46,440 nt of DNA from Cyclobacteriaceae bacterium (GTDB lineage Bacteria > Bacteroidota > Bacteroidia > Cytophagales > Cyclobacteriaceae), in NCBI GenBank assembly GCA_016787755.1, contig JAEUUA010000019.1:1-46440 (forward strand), in the 5' to 3' direction. Numbering within the stretch: position 1 is the stretch's first letter; each line of letters starts with the position of its first letter. A program made the position numbers and the translations under genes. The notes beneath the pieces are model-generated. The model made no database searches, was not told the DNA's origin, and saw only the letters and a list, made by a program, of their open reading frames with translations. Below, in pieces: positions 16,152 through 23,831 of this stretch.

Positions 16152-17411
16152 ATGTCGAATTGGAAAATCAAACTCTCTCTCTTTCTCAATTATTTTGTCT
16201 TTGCCATTCTGCTAAATAGTGTGGGAACCGTAATTCTTCAGGTGCAAGGAAACTTTGGAGTTTCTGAATCTTCGGCCAGTGTGCTGGAAGCCTTCAAAGA
16301 TTTAAGTATAGCATTAGTATCCTTTCTGGTAGCTTCCTTTATAACCCGCATCGGGTATAAAAATTCGATGCTCATTGCCTTGGGATTTGTAACGCTGTCG
16401 TGCGCTGCTATGCCGTCCCTTCCCAGTTTCGCCATGACGAAAGTTTTATTTGCCGTAGTAGGTACTTCGTTCGCACTTATTAAAGTGTCAGTTTATGCTA
16501 CCATCGGTATTGTTACGATCGACAAGAAAGAGCACGCCAGCTTCATGAATTTTATTGAATCGTTTTTTATGATCGGTATTCTAACCGGCTATTTTATTTT
16601 CAGTGCCTTTGTTGATGATACAAATCCGCAATCAACGGCCTGGTTAAACGTTTATTATTTACTGGCCGGAGTGGCGTTAATAGCCTTCTTGCTTTTACTA
16701 ACTACTTCGCTTGACGAATCATCCGTGAAAACGGAAACAACAAAACCGTTGGCACAAGATTTTGCTGACATGATTAAGTTAGCCATCAAGCCTTTGGTGT
16801 TAGTATTTATCATGAGCGCCTTTACCTATGTACTGATTGAGCAAAGTATTATGAGCTGGCTTCCAACTTTTAATAGTAAAGTACTGAATCTTCCCATTAC
16901 GCTAAGCATTCAAATGGCGAGCATCCTGGCAGCCTCAACTGCCTTGGGGCGATTTGGGGCAGGATTCGCGTTGCGCAAAATACATTGGTTTGCCGTGTTG
17001 ATTGTCTGCTTGCTTGCCGCAAGTGTGTTGGTACTCGTTGCTATTCCGTTGGCGCAAAATAAGGGTGGTGAAGTAACGGGTTGGGGCAATGCCCCATTGG
17101 GTGCTTTTGTATTTCCGTTGATCGGATTATTCATTGCTCCCATTTATCCCGCTATCAACTCAGTTATCCTTAGCACGCTTCCCGCTCGCCAACATGGGCC
17201 TATGTCTGGTCTGATTGTAATTTTCTCAGCATTGGGTGGAACGACAGGATCTATTATAACAGGACATATTTTTGAAGCATACGGAGGCGAAACAGCTTTC
17301 TATTTTTCGTTAGTGCCGATTGGTATTCTGATGGGGTGCTTATTCTTCTTCAATCGACTGCAGAAAAAATCAGAAGCAACAATTGAATTTACAACTGGCG
17401 GAGGGCATTAA
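16152..17411 (+). CDS. MFS transporter, probable sugar uptake permease
   Basis: A 419-residue protein with about 12 hydrophobic helices in two halves, split by a loop near residues 190-210 (TSLDESSVKTETTKPLAQD). It looks like a major-facilitator permease of the sugar-transporter kind. It has no signal peptide, and the first helix begins near residue 9. The trehalase gene follows with only 2 bases between stop and start, so uptake of trehalose, or export/import linked to its breakdown, is the most economical reading. Substrate specificity is inference from this neighbour. Confidence 0.85.
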   Translation: MSNWKIKLSLFLNYFVFAILLNSVGTVILQVQGNFGVSESSASVLEAFKDLSIALVSFLVASFITRIGYKNSMLIALGFVTLSCAAMPSLPSFAMTKVLFAVVGTSFALIKVSVYATIGIVTIDKKEHASFMNFIESFFMIGILTGYFIFSAFVDDTNPQSTAWLNVYYLLAGVALIAFLLLLTTSLDESSVKTETTKPLAQDFADMIKLAIKPLVLVFIMSAFTYVLIEQSIMSWLPTFNSKVLNLPITLSIQMASILAASTALGRFGAGFALRKIHWFAVLIVCLLAASVLVLVAIPLAQNKGGEVTGWGNAPLGAFVFPLIGLFIAPIYPAINSVILSTLPARQHGPMSGLIVIFSALGGTTGSIITGHIFEAYGGETAFYFSLVPIGILMGCLFFFNRLQKKSEATIEFTTGGGH

Positions 17412-17413
17412 TT

Positions 17414-18892
17414 ATGAAACAAATTCACGAACTCGGTTCACTCTTTGAAGAAGTCCAAAGTCAAAATATTATGGGCGATGGAAAAACATTTCCGGATTGC
17501 ACTCCCAATCGATCGCTTGAAAGGATTAATAGAGATTATCTGGCTAAAAAAGATTCAGAGGGATTCAACCTTGCTGAATTTGTTGCTGAAAATTTCACAC
17601 TACCCAAAGATCATGAAACACATTATAAGAGCGATCCCACTAAGTCTGCCGCACAACATATTCATGCTCTATGGGATGTACTGACACGAAAACCAGAATC
17701 GAATACCGGTTCCCTTATTTCATTGCCACATCCTTACGTTGTTCCCGGGGGTCGCTTTCGCGAAATTTATTATTGGGATAGTTACTTCACCATGTTAGGC
17801 TTGCAAATTTCTGATCGAACAGATTTAATTCAGCACATGGTAGACAACTTTGCGCATCTGATTGATACCATCGGCTACATCCCCAACGGAAATCGGACCT
17901 ATTACTTAGGCCGGTCTCAACCTCCTTTCTTTTCGTTGATGGTTACCCTTCTCAGCGAAAGCAAAAAGGACACACTGACTAAATACCTTCCACAACTTGA
18001 AAGTGAATATCAATTTTGGATGCAAGGCCTTGATCTGGTAACCGAAAGTTCGCCCGCACAGCATCGGGTAGTGAAACTTTCTGATGGTTCCATCCTCAAT
18101 CGATATTGGGATGAGAATGATACTCCCAGACCTGAATCCTATAAAGAGGATGTGGAGTTAGCACACCATTCCACACAAAAACCAAAGGAGCTTTATCGAA
18201 ACTTGAGAGCTGCCGCTGAATCAGGTTGGGATTTCAGCAGTCGATGGTTTCGTGATGGGAAATCGTTTAGTACCATTCATACCACTGAAATTATTCCGGT
18301 TGATTTAAATTGCTTGCTCTTTCATTTGGAACAAGTCTTAGCAGAAGCCTATCGGCAAGCGGGTAATAATTCGCGGGCAAATGATTACCTGCAAGCTTCT
18401 ATAAAGCGTAAAAAAGCTATACGTACTTACTGCTGGAGCGATGAAAATAATTTTTTCTTCGATTATGATTTTATTGCACAACAAGAAAAAGATTCGTTCA
18501 CACTGGCAGCAACTTTTCCATTGTTTTTTGAAGTAGCTACAGCGGATGAGGCATTGGCCGTGGAAAAAATTATTCGCAATCAATTTTTAAAAGCCGGAGG
18601 GCTTACTACAACGCTTGAATTTAGCGGACAGCAATGGGACGCTCCTAATGGATGGGCTCCTTTGCAATGGATTGCTTACAAAGGATTTTTAAATTATGGG
18701 TTCGATGAGATGGCCCATGAAATAAAGATTCAATGGACAACTACCAATTTAAAAGTGTATGCCAATACGGGCAAGATGACTGAGAAATATGACGTGTGGA
18801 ATAAAGACGGTGAAGCCAGTGGCGGAGAATATCCAAATCAAGATGGCTTCGGTTGGACGAATGGAGTTTTTCTTGCCATGAGTTCCAACTGA
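17414..18892 (+). CDS. treF: Cytosolic alpha,alpha-trehalase (GH37)
   Basis: A 492-residue inverting glycosidase that hydrolyses trehalose to two glucose molecules. Trehalase signature 1 is present as PGGRFREIYYWDSY (111-124), and signature 2 as QWDAPNGWAP (407-416). The block AESGWDFSSRW holds the catalytic acid (D273). The C-terminal EKYDV and GGEYPNQDGFGWTNGV (471-486) belong to the catalytic-base region. There is no signal peptide, in contrast to periplasmic TreA, hence the symbol treF. It is translationally close to the MFS gene (2-base gap). Its stop lies 3 bases from the stop of the convergent phosphodiesterase gene. Confidence 0.93.
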   Translation: MKQIHELGSLFEEVQSQNIMGDGKTFPDCTPNRSLERINRDYLAKKDSEGFNLAEFVAENFTLPKDHETHYKSDPTKSAAQHIHALWDVLTRKPESNTGSLISLPHPYVVPGGRFREIYYWDSYFTMLGLQISDRTDLIQHMVDNFAHLIDTIGYIPNGNRTYYLGRSQPPFFSLMVTLLSESKKDTLTKYLPQLESEYQFWMQGLDLVTESSPAQHRVVKLSDGSILNRYWDENDTPRPESYKEDVELAHHSTQKPKELYRNLRAAAESGWDFSSRWFRDGKSFSTIHTTEIIPVDLNCLLFHLEQVLAEAYRQAGNNSRANDYLQASIKRKKAIRTYCWSDENNFFFDYDFIAQQEKDSFTLAATFPLFFEVATADEALAVEKIIRNQFLKAGGLTTTLEFSGQQWDAPNGWAPLQWIAYKGFLNYGFDEMAHEIKIQWTTTNLKVYANTGKMTEKYDVWNKDGEASGGEYPNQDGFGWTNGVFLAMSSN

Positions 18893-18895
18893 TTC

Positions 18896-20131
18896 CTATT
18901 TTTTATAAATCTTATCAAGCACCCCTTCTTTACCATCAATAACAGGAATTGGTAAGCCAAGAATTTTTGCTACCAGCGGATACACATGAATGTTTTGAAA
19001 AGCAGGTAACATAATTCCTGATTTTATATGGGGACCTTGTGCATAAAAAATCCCGCGAACTTCAGGTACCTCCACAGGATCATATCCATGTTCCCCTTTC
19101 TTAGTTCCCGGTTTCATAGACTTAATAAACCGCTCACGCGAACCCTCCCGAATATAATGAAGCGGTCGAGCTATCACTATAAGGTCTCCTGCTCTTGCGT
19201 TTTGGTAGTGCCAATGAGCAGGGAAATTTTCCTTGTTATGTACTGTGTAATTTTTTTCATTCCTTTTCAAGACGGCATAAACCGAATCTCTTTTAGATCT
19301 GTCAGAAATATAGAGATGCGCTTGAGTTCCTCCATTTGCCAGTACCACATGGGGGTTCTTTCGATCCACTAGCTCATCTATAAAAATATAAGTTGAAGTA
19401 TCCACGGTTATTTCATGCATGCCATGATCAGAAACTAACATCACATTCACCGGAAGGGAAGTTTCAGCAACGCGTTTCATCATATTTCCTAATAGCGTAT
19501 CGGCACGCAAAACAGCCAGCTTTGCTTCCTCTGAATTAGGTCCATACATATGACTTTCATGATCGGGGAATGAAAAGTATACTGTAATAAAATGGGGTCG
19601 CTCTGCCGCTGGCAACTTCAACCAGTCAATAACCTGATCCACCCGTTTTTGAGGATCCACTTTATCATCAAAAGGAAAATAATAATCGGGTCTGCGACTC
19701 TCCTCACTCATTTCGGAACCTACCCAGAAATAAGAGGCGGATTTCATTCCATTCATTTTTGCCAGTTGCCATAAAGGCACGCCTCCATAATAGTATGGAT
19801 CAGTTACTTTCACCTTATCACTCATTTTGTAGATCTCCTTACGTAAAGGATCATAAAAAGTGTTATCCACCAGTCCATGATTGCCCGGGCTGAGGCCAGT
19901 AACAAGTGTATAGTGATTGGGAAATGTTTTGCTGGGAAACGAAGGAATCAATGCCTCAGCCTGCGAACCTTTTGCTATGAATTTCCTGAAGTTTGGTGGA
20001 TCAAAATTAGTAACATAGTCGTACCGAAAGCCATCAAAGGAAACCAGAATTACATACGGCACTTCCTTTTGTTGGGCAAACGATGAAAGCCCTGCCAATA
20101 AAAAGAACAAACAGAAAAGAACGCTCTTCAT
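18896..20131 (-). CDS. ENPP-like nucleotide pyrophosphatase/phosphodiesterase
   Basis: A 411-residue exported enzyme (signal peptide MKSVLFCLFFLLAGLSSFAQ) of the alkaline-phosphatase superfamily. The first metal ligand is D33 in LVSFDGFRYDYV and the nucleophile is T69 in PSKTFPNHYTLVTGL. The remaining two-zinc ligands are in SFPDHESHMYGP, SDHGM and the terminal GEHGYDP. This is the pattern of ectonucleotide pyrophosphatases/phosphodiesterases, which split nucleotide or lipid phosphodiesters. The substrate is not predictable. The start codon lies only 17 bases after the 3' end of the tRNA-Val gene on the same strand. Confidence 0.92.
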   Translation of the reverse strand: MKSVLFCLFFLLAGLSSFAQQKEVPYVILVSFDGFRYDYVTNFDPPNFRKFIAKGSQAEALIPSFPSKTFPNHYTLVTGLSPGNHGLVDNTFYDPLRKEIYKMSDKVKVTDPYYYGGVPLWQLAKMNGMKSASYFWVGSEMSEESRRPDYYFPFDDKVDPQKRVDQVIDWLKLPAAERPHFITVYFSFPDHESHMYGPNSEEAKLAVLRADTLLGNMMKRVAETSLPVNVMLVSDHGMHEITVDTSTYIFIDELVDRKNPHVVLANGGTQAHLYISDRSKRDSVYAVLKRNEKNYTVHNKENFPAHWHYQNARAGDLIVIARPLHYIREGSRERFIKSMKPGTKKGEHGYDPVEVPEVRGIFYAQGPHIKSGIMLPAFQNIHVYPLVAKILGLPIPVIDGKEGVLDKIYKK

Positions 20132-20148
20132 TTATATGTATATTAATG

Positions 20149-20223
20149 TGGGACCTGTGGGGCTCGAACCCACGACCCCTACCTTGTCGAGGTAGTACTC
20201 TAAACCAACTGAGCTAAGATCCC
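20149..20223 (-). tRNA. tRNA-Val (anticodon GAC)
   Basis: The 75-base cloverleaf folds fully. The acceptor is GGGATCT/AGGTCCC with discriminator A, the D stem GCTC/GAGT with loop AGTTGGTTTA, the anticodon stem CTACC/GGTAG, the variable loop GGGTC and the T arm GTGGG-TTCGAGC-CCCAC. The anticodon GAC is at 20188-20186. No CCA is encoded (CAC follows). The anticodon loop reads TCGACAA, so position 33 is C instead of the nearly universal U. Confidence 0.93.
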
Positions 20224-20306
20224 TTGATTTACTGCAAGATGAAATTTTTTCTACAAATCAATGAGGTTTTTTATTCCTTTGGCTTTAAATCTATGTTACT
20301 AATTTT

Positions 20307-20804
20307 ATGAATACCGTAGCCTATTGGATTAATCATCTTGAATTATTGCCCCACCCTGAAGGAGGTTTTTTTAAGGAAACTTATCGCGCGGCTGAAACGA
20401 CTGGTAACCTGCCTGAAAGATTTGAGGGTGAACGGAACTTCTCTACTGCTATTTATTTCCTTCTCCGTTCTCAGGATCGATCCGTATTTCATCGGATCAA
20501 GTCAGATGAACTCTGGCATTTCTATCAAGGCAGCGCACTCCTTATTACTGTACTAACTGATCAGGGATTAACAATTCATAAGTTAGGCTCAAATCCTGAA
20601 CAAGGTGAATTACTTCAAGTGCTGATTCCTGCTAACTGTTGGTTTGGTGCCCATGTAGAAAAACAAAACAGTTTTGCATTATGCGGCTGCACCGTGTCAC
20701 CAGGTTTTGAATTTCAGGATTTTGAAATGGCCGATCGGGATGAGCTATTAAAAAAATATCCCGGATCTGAGAAGGAGATCATCCAACTTACCCGGGATAT
20801 TTGA
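20307..20804 (+). CDS. DUF985 cupin family protein
   Basis: The 165-residue protein matches the DUF985/cupin_5 family. The N terminus is YWINHLELLPHPEGGFFKET, the middle carries FSTAIYFLLRSQDRSVFHRI and SDELWHFYQGSALL, and the C-terminal half has PANCWFGAHVE and CGCTVSPGFEFQDFEMADRD. The fold is a single cupin barrel; some relatives bind sugars or act on small molecules, but no reaction is established. It is a lone gene, convergent with the DUF4920 gene 11 bases away, and cytoplasmic. Confidence 0.85.
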   Translation: MNTVAYWINHLELLPHPEGGFFKETYRAAETTGNLPERFEGERNFSTAIYFLLRSQDRSVFHRIKSDELWHFYQGSALLITVLTDQGLTIHKLGSNPEQGELLQVLIPANCWFGAHVEKQNSFALCGCTVSPGFEFQDFEMADRDELLKKYPGSEKEIIQLTRDI

Positions 20805-20815
20805 AGGAAGAAAAA

Positions 20816-21295
20816 TTATTTCTTTGCGTCTTTATCGTAGATCACTACACCGGTAGCCACAAATTCAATTTCTTGTTTCGGTTCAGTTATGGCATTGATC
20901 TCAGCTTCGGTTTTTCCGTCATCTTCTGCAAAGTGACGCAGCGTAGCCACATCTGTAACCTTGCGTTTAGCTACTCCTGAAAAGACAACCTCTTTTCCAT
21001 CAGCGCCCTGTGTGGGCACAAAAAATCCATAGTCTTTAAAGGTGATGCGGGTAGCAACCCCATTCTCATCCTGCACCGTCATCCAGCAGCCCTTCTTTGC
21101 ACAGGTTTTTTCAATCGTTCCTTTTAAGGTAAGGATTACCGAATCTTTATCTGCAACCTGCTCTTGTAAACTTGATAACGAAAACGCACCCTCGGTAATA
21201 ATTGCTTCCCCGTAGGTATTGGCGATTACCTCTGGTTTATTCACACAAGCAGACACCAATGCTATTAGAAAAAGTAAAGTCAATAGTTGTTTCAT
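20816..21295 (-). CDS. DUF4920 domain lipoprotein
   Basis: A 159-residue protein with a lipoprotein signal (LIALVSAC, modified Cys17), so it is envelope-anchored. The body fits DUF4920: an OB-like domain with LKGTIEKTCAKKGCWMTVQD (a conserved CxxxxC pair that could bind a metal) and RITFKDYGFFVPTQGADGKE. The function of the family is unknown. It has its own good promoter (21314-21344) and a predicted leader of about 12 bases. Confidence 0.8.
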   Translation of the reverse strand: MKQLLTLLFLIALVSACVNKPEVIANTYGEAIITEGAFSLSSLQEQVADKDSVILTLKGTIEKTCAKKGCWMTVQDENGVATRITFKDYGFFVPTQGADGKEVVFSGVAKRKVTDVATLRHFAEDDGKTEAEINAITEPKQEIEFVATGVVIYDKDAKK

Positions 21296-21313
21296 AGTAC
21301 TTGATTAAGATAA

Positions 21314-21344
21314 CAAAAATAAACTCTTTGTGCTGAATCAACAA
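21314..21344 (-). promoter_or_regulatory. Promoter of the DUF4920 gene
   Basis: On the minus strand TTG (21344-21342), 20 bases, TATTTTTG (21321-21314) fits the Bacteroidota promoter with a perfect -7 box. Transcription would start near 21308. Confidence 0.55.
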
Positions 21345-21392
21345 TTTGTATCAGAATAATATCCGGCTCAAAGATAATCCGTTGAAATTTGG

Positions 21393-21821
21393 TTACCCCT
21401 CAAATCCAATTCGTTTATGCGAGCCATCACAAAAAGGTTTGTTGGAGGAAGCTCCGCATCGGCAAAAAGCGGTAACGTTATTTTTCCTGGTAAGATGGCC
21501 TGCACTATCTTTGATACTCACATTGCCATATACCATGAGTGGACCATTCGGTGTGGTCTCAACAATGGTTTCAGCTTTCACACTCAGCGTGTTGTCTTCA
21601 CTTTGGTCATTCATAAAGTAACTTAATGCACCAGACGGACATTTTTTTATTTGATCAACAATTTGTTGGGTTGATCCACCTTCGGGCGTAACCCAAGGTC
21701 GCTTACGCGGATCGAAAACAGAACTTAACCCGTTAAAGCAGATAGTTGAATGAATGCATTCGTTCGGTTTCCAAACTACTGTCACTTCTCCGTTTGTATA
21801 TTTCTTGGTAATGTCCTTCAT
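21393..21821 (-). CDS. YjdI-type ferredoxin domain fused to CDGSH iron-sulfur domain
   Basis: A 142-residue two-domain protein. Residues 1-70 match the YjdI/Fer4_19 mono-cluster domain (KPNECIHSTICFNGL with C22 and C28, and KKCPSGAL with C61). Residues 95-142 form a CDGSH domain with ligands C120, C122, C131 and H135 in CRCGASSNKPFCDGSH, which bind a redox-active 2Fe-2S cluster. Such proteins move electrons or sense redox state in the cytoplasm. It is the last gene of a run with OsmC (27-base gap), nitroreductase and two pirins, which suggests a shared oxidative or electrophile-stress role. Confidence 0.88.
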   Translation of the reverse strand: MKDITKKYTNGEVTVVWKPNECIHSTICFNGLSSVFDPRKRPWVTPEGGSTQQIVDQIKKCPSGALSYFMNDQSEDNTLSVKAETIVETTPNGPLMVYGNVSIKDSAGHLTRKNNVTAFCRCGASSNKPFCDGSHKRIGFEG

Positions 21822-21848
21822 ACGCGATAATTGTCGTTAACACTCAAG

Positions 21849-22232
21849 TTACTTCATCAGTTTAGTTTCAATTTCAATAGGATTAGAAAGAGTTTTGTGA
21901 ACCGGACACTTTTCAGCGATCTCTAAAAGCCTTTGACGTTCTTCTTCCGAAAGTTCTCCCTCTAAATAAATATCACGTGTGAAAACACTTTTGAACTGTT
22001 GCTTTTCGAACGTGACTTCAACCCTGATTTTATCCAGCAGTATTTTCTTTCTATCGGCATACATACGCACCGTAATAGCTGTGCAGGACGCCAAAGCCAT
22101 CATTAAAAATTCACCCGGTGCAGGTCCTTGATCAGTGCCACCCACTTCCTCAGGTTCATCGGCAATAATTGTTTTACCGGATGCCAGCAACTCTGTGCGG
22201 TAGTGATCCTTGCCGATGATTGCCGTTACCAT
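21849..22232 (-). CDS. OsmC family peroxiredoxin-like protein
   Basis: A 127-residue protein with the OsmC/Ohr cysteine pair: C50 in MMALASCTAITVRMYADRK and C109 in IAEKCPVHKTLSNP. Family members reduce organic hydroperoxides in the cytoplasm through these cysteines. The sequence is closer to the OsmC/YhfA branch than to Ohr. It starts 3 bases after the nitroreductase stop codon, so translation is likely coupled. Confidence 0.9.
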   Translation of the reverse strand: MVTAIIGKDHYRTELLASGKTIIADEPEEVGGTDQGPAPGEFLMMALASCTAITVRMYADRKKILLDKIRVEVTFEKQQFKSVFTRDIYLEGELSEEERQRLLEIAEKCPVHKTLSNPIEIETKLMK

Positions 22233-22235
22233 GTT

Positions 22236-22835
22236 TTAAAAAGTTTTATTGAGTACAAAAAAATCCTGCGTATATCGCTCGCGCGGTGCAACCTCTCGTT
22301 CTTGTAAATTCTCAGGTAAGCTTTCCAAATTCCCCAAATATCCAATGGCCATGATAACTACCGGCTCATGAGTTTCCGGGATATTCAATAACTCGATTGC
22401 TTTTGATTTTTCAAACCCACCCATCTGATGTACATTCAATCCTAACTGAGTGGCTTGCAATGAAAGAAATGCATTGGCTGCTCCAAGGTCAAATTTAGCT
22501 GCGCCATTGGGTTTATCCAAGGTCGCAAAATTCTTGCGATACATTGCAACCACTAACAAAGGCGCTTCCTTTGCCCAAATTTTATTGCCGGGCATAAGCG
22601 TTTCAAAGATTTTATTCCACAGAGTAGATTGCTCTCGGGTGGCATAGAGATAAAACCAAGGTTGCTCATTAACGCTACTTGGGGCCCAACGAGCGGCTTC
22701 AAATAACGATTTAATTTTTTCAACTTCCACAGCCCTTGAAGAATAGGCCCGCCTACTCCTTCGTTGCTCTATTAATTCTGTAACAGGAAATTCAATTTCT
22801 GTTGTCTTCATCATACTTTCAATCACAGATTCCAT
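22236..22835 (-). CDS. Nitroreductase family flavoprotein
   Basis: A 199-residue protein with the nitroreductase FMN-binding start IEQRRSRRAYSSRAVEVEKI followed by FEAARWAPSSVNEQPWFYLY, then LGAANAFLSLQATQLGLNVHQMGGF and IMAIGYLG. Members use NAD(P)H and FMN to reduce nitro-compounds, quinones or enals. Met8 or Met9 could be the real start; the first ATG is used here. It is coupled to OsmC and lies 74 bases after pirin; that gap holds a partial copy of the palindromic operator. Confidence 0.9.
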   Translation of the reverse strand: MESVIESMMKTTEIEFPVTELIEQRRSRRAYSSRAVEVEKIKSLFEAARWAPSSVNEQPWFYLYATREQSTLWNKIFETLMPGNKIWAKEAPLLVVAMYRKNFATLDKPNGAAKFDLGAANAFLSLQATQLGLNVHQMGGFEKSKAIELLNIPETHEPVVIMAIGYLGNLESLPENLQEREVAPRERYTQDFFVLNKTF

Positions 22836-22877
22836 CCTAAAATTATCAATTATAATTATGAAACAGCTAACTCGTGA

Positions 22878-22894
22878 AACAGTTCATTTACAAC
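22878..22894. promoter_or_regulatory. Degenerate relative of the 22-bp operator
   Basis: AACAGTTCATTTACAAC shares AACAGTT and TACAAC, in the same order, with the perfect palindrome at 24577-24598, with one base less between them; the last half-site is lost. It lies in the 74-base gap upstream of the nitroreductase gene. An 8-bp direct repeat CTGTTTCA (minus strand) lies beside it. Chance similarity is possible. Confidence 0.3.
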
Positions 22895-22909
22895 ACGATA
22901 TTGTTATTG

Positions 22910-23779
22910 TTAATCTTCAATCAACACCCCCATCTTGCCCAGTTGATAATCGCGCATAGCTTCCATAATTTGGGTTTGCGTATTCATTACAAACGGACCA
23001 TGAGAAACCACTTTTTCGTGGATAGGTTCACCGCTCAGTAACAAGACACGTGTATCTTCAATTGCTTCCAATTCAATACCCTCACCATCATTATTAAAAT
23101 GTACAAGATGTAAGCCCTCAACCATTCCAAATCCGGTAACATTTAATTTACCATCTAACAAATAGATGAACGCATTATGCGATTGGGGTAATAGAATTGA
23201 GATTTTCCCAGTCTTATTAAATTCAAGTGTAGCAGAATTAACAATCGTGTGCGATGGAATAGGTCCTTTAACACTAAGTACTTCACCGGAAAAAACCCGG
23301 CCGCTCACTTTTCCGTCTTCACTTTTTATTACAGGCGCCTCTTCTGCGCTAAGCGGATAATATGCTGGTTGATCCATTTTATGGTTGGCCGGAGTATTAA
23401 TCCACAACTGAATTATTTCTTGCCGTCCACCAATTTCATGAATGTCATCGGGTGGCCGTTCACTATGCATAATGCCCATACCGGCATTCATCCATTGTGC
23501 GCCACCTGCATATATTGTACTATCATTTCCACGACTGTCGCGATGATGCACTCCGCCTTTGAAAATAAATGTTACCGGAGAAAATCCCCGATGCGGGTGC
23601 GGCCCTACTCCCGCATGATCGGGTTTAACATGCTTCGGTGCTTTTACATCAGCATGATGCAAAAGCAGAAACGGATCAATCTGTTCAACCTGTTGTGTTG
23701 GTAAAGGTTGTCGAATAGGTAAGCCGCCCATATCCATGGGGTAAGCATATAGTAAACGTGAAACTGTTCTTGCTTTCAT
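22910..23779 (-). CDS. Pirin family protein (bicupin)
   Basis: A 289-residue protein matching pirin. The N-terminal cupin has the metal ligands H61 and H63 in HPHRGFSPVT and H105 and E107 in GIMHSERPP, corresponding to H56/H58/H101/E103 of human pirin. The C-terminal part is a second, ligand-free cupin and PIRIN_C region (PIPSHTIVNSATLEF onward). Bacterial pirins can act as quercetin dioxygenases or redox-linked regulators. A second pirin gene is directly upstream (52-base gap containing a palindromic repeat). Confidence 0.92.
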   Translation of the reverse strand: MKARTVSRLLYAYPMDMGGLPIRQPLPTQQVEQIDPFLLLHHADVKAPKHVKPDHAGVGPHPHRGFSPVTFIFKGGVHHRDSRGNDSTIYAGGAQWMNAGMGIMHSERPPDDIHEIGGRQEIIQLWINTPANHKMDQPAYYPLSAEEAPVIKSEDGKVSGRVFSGEVLSVKGPIPSHTIVNSATLEFNKTGKISILLPQSHNAFIYLLDGKLNVTGFGMVEGLHLVHFNNDGEGIELEAIEDTRVLLLSGEPIHEKVVSHGPFVMNTQTQIMEAMRDYQLGKMGVLIED

Positions 23780-23781
23780 AA

Positions 23782-23826
23782 CCTCATCCCCGCCCCTTCT
23801 CCAAAGGAGAAGGGAGCAGAGTCTCG
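23782..23826 (+). repeat. Palindromic repeat copy between the two pirin genes
   Basis: CCTCATCCCCGC, then the perfect 9-bp stem CCCTTCTCC-AAA-GGAGAAGGG, then AGCAGAGTCTCG. It is the best hairpin of the dispersed family and fills nearly the whole gap between the pirin genes; a three-base loop makes it a likely RNA structure in the operon transcript. Confidence 0.65.
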
Positions 23827-23831
23827 TAATT

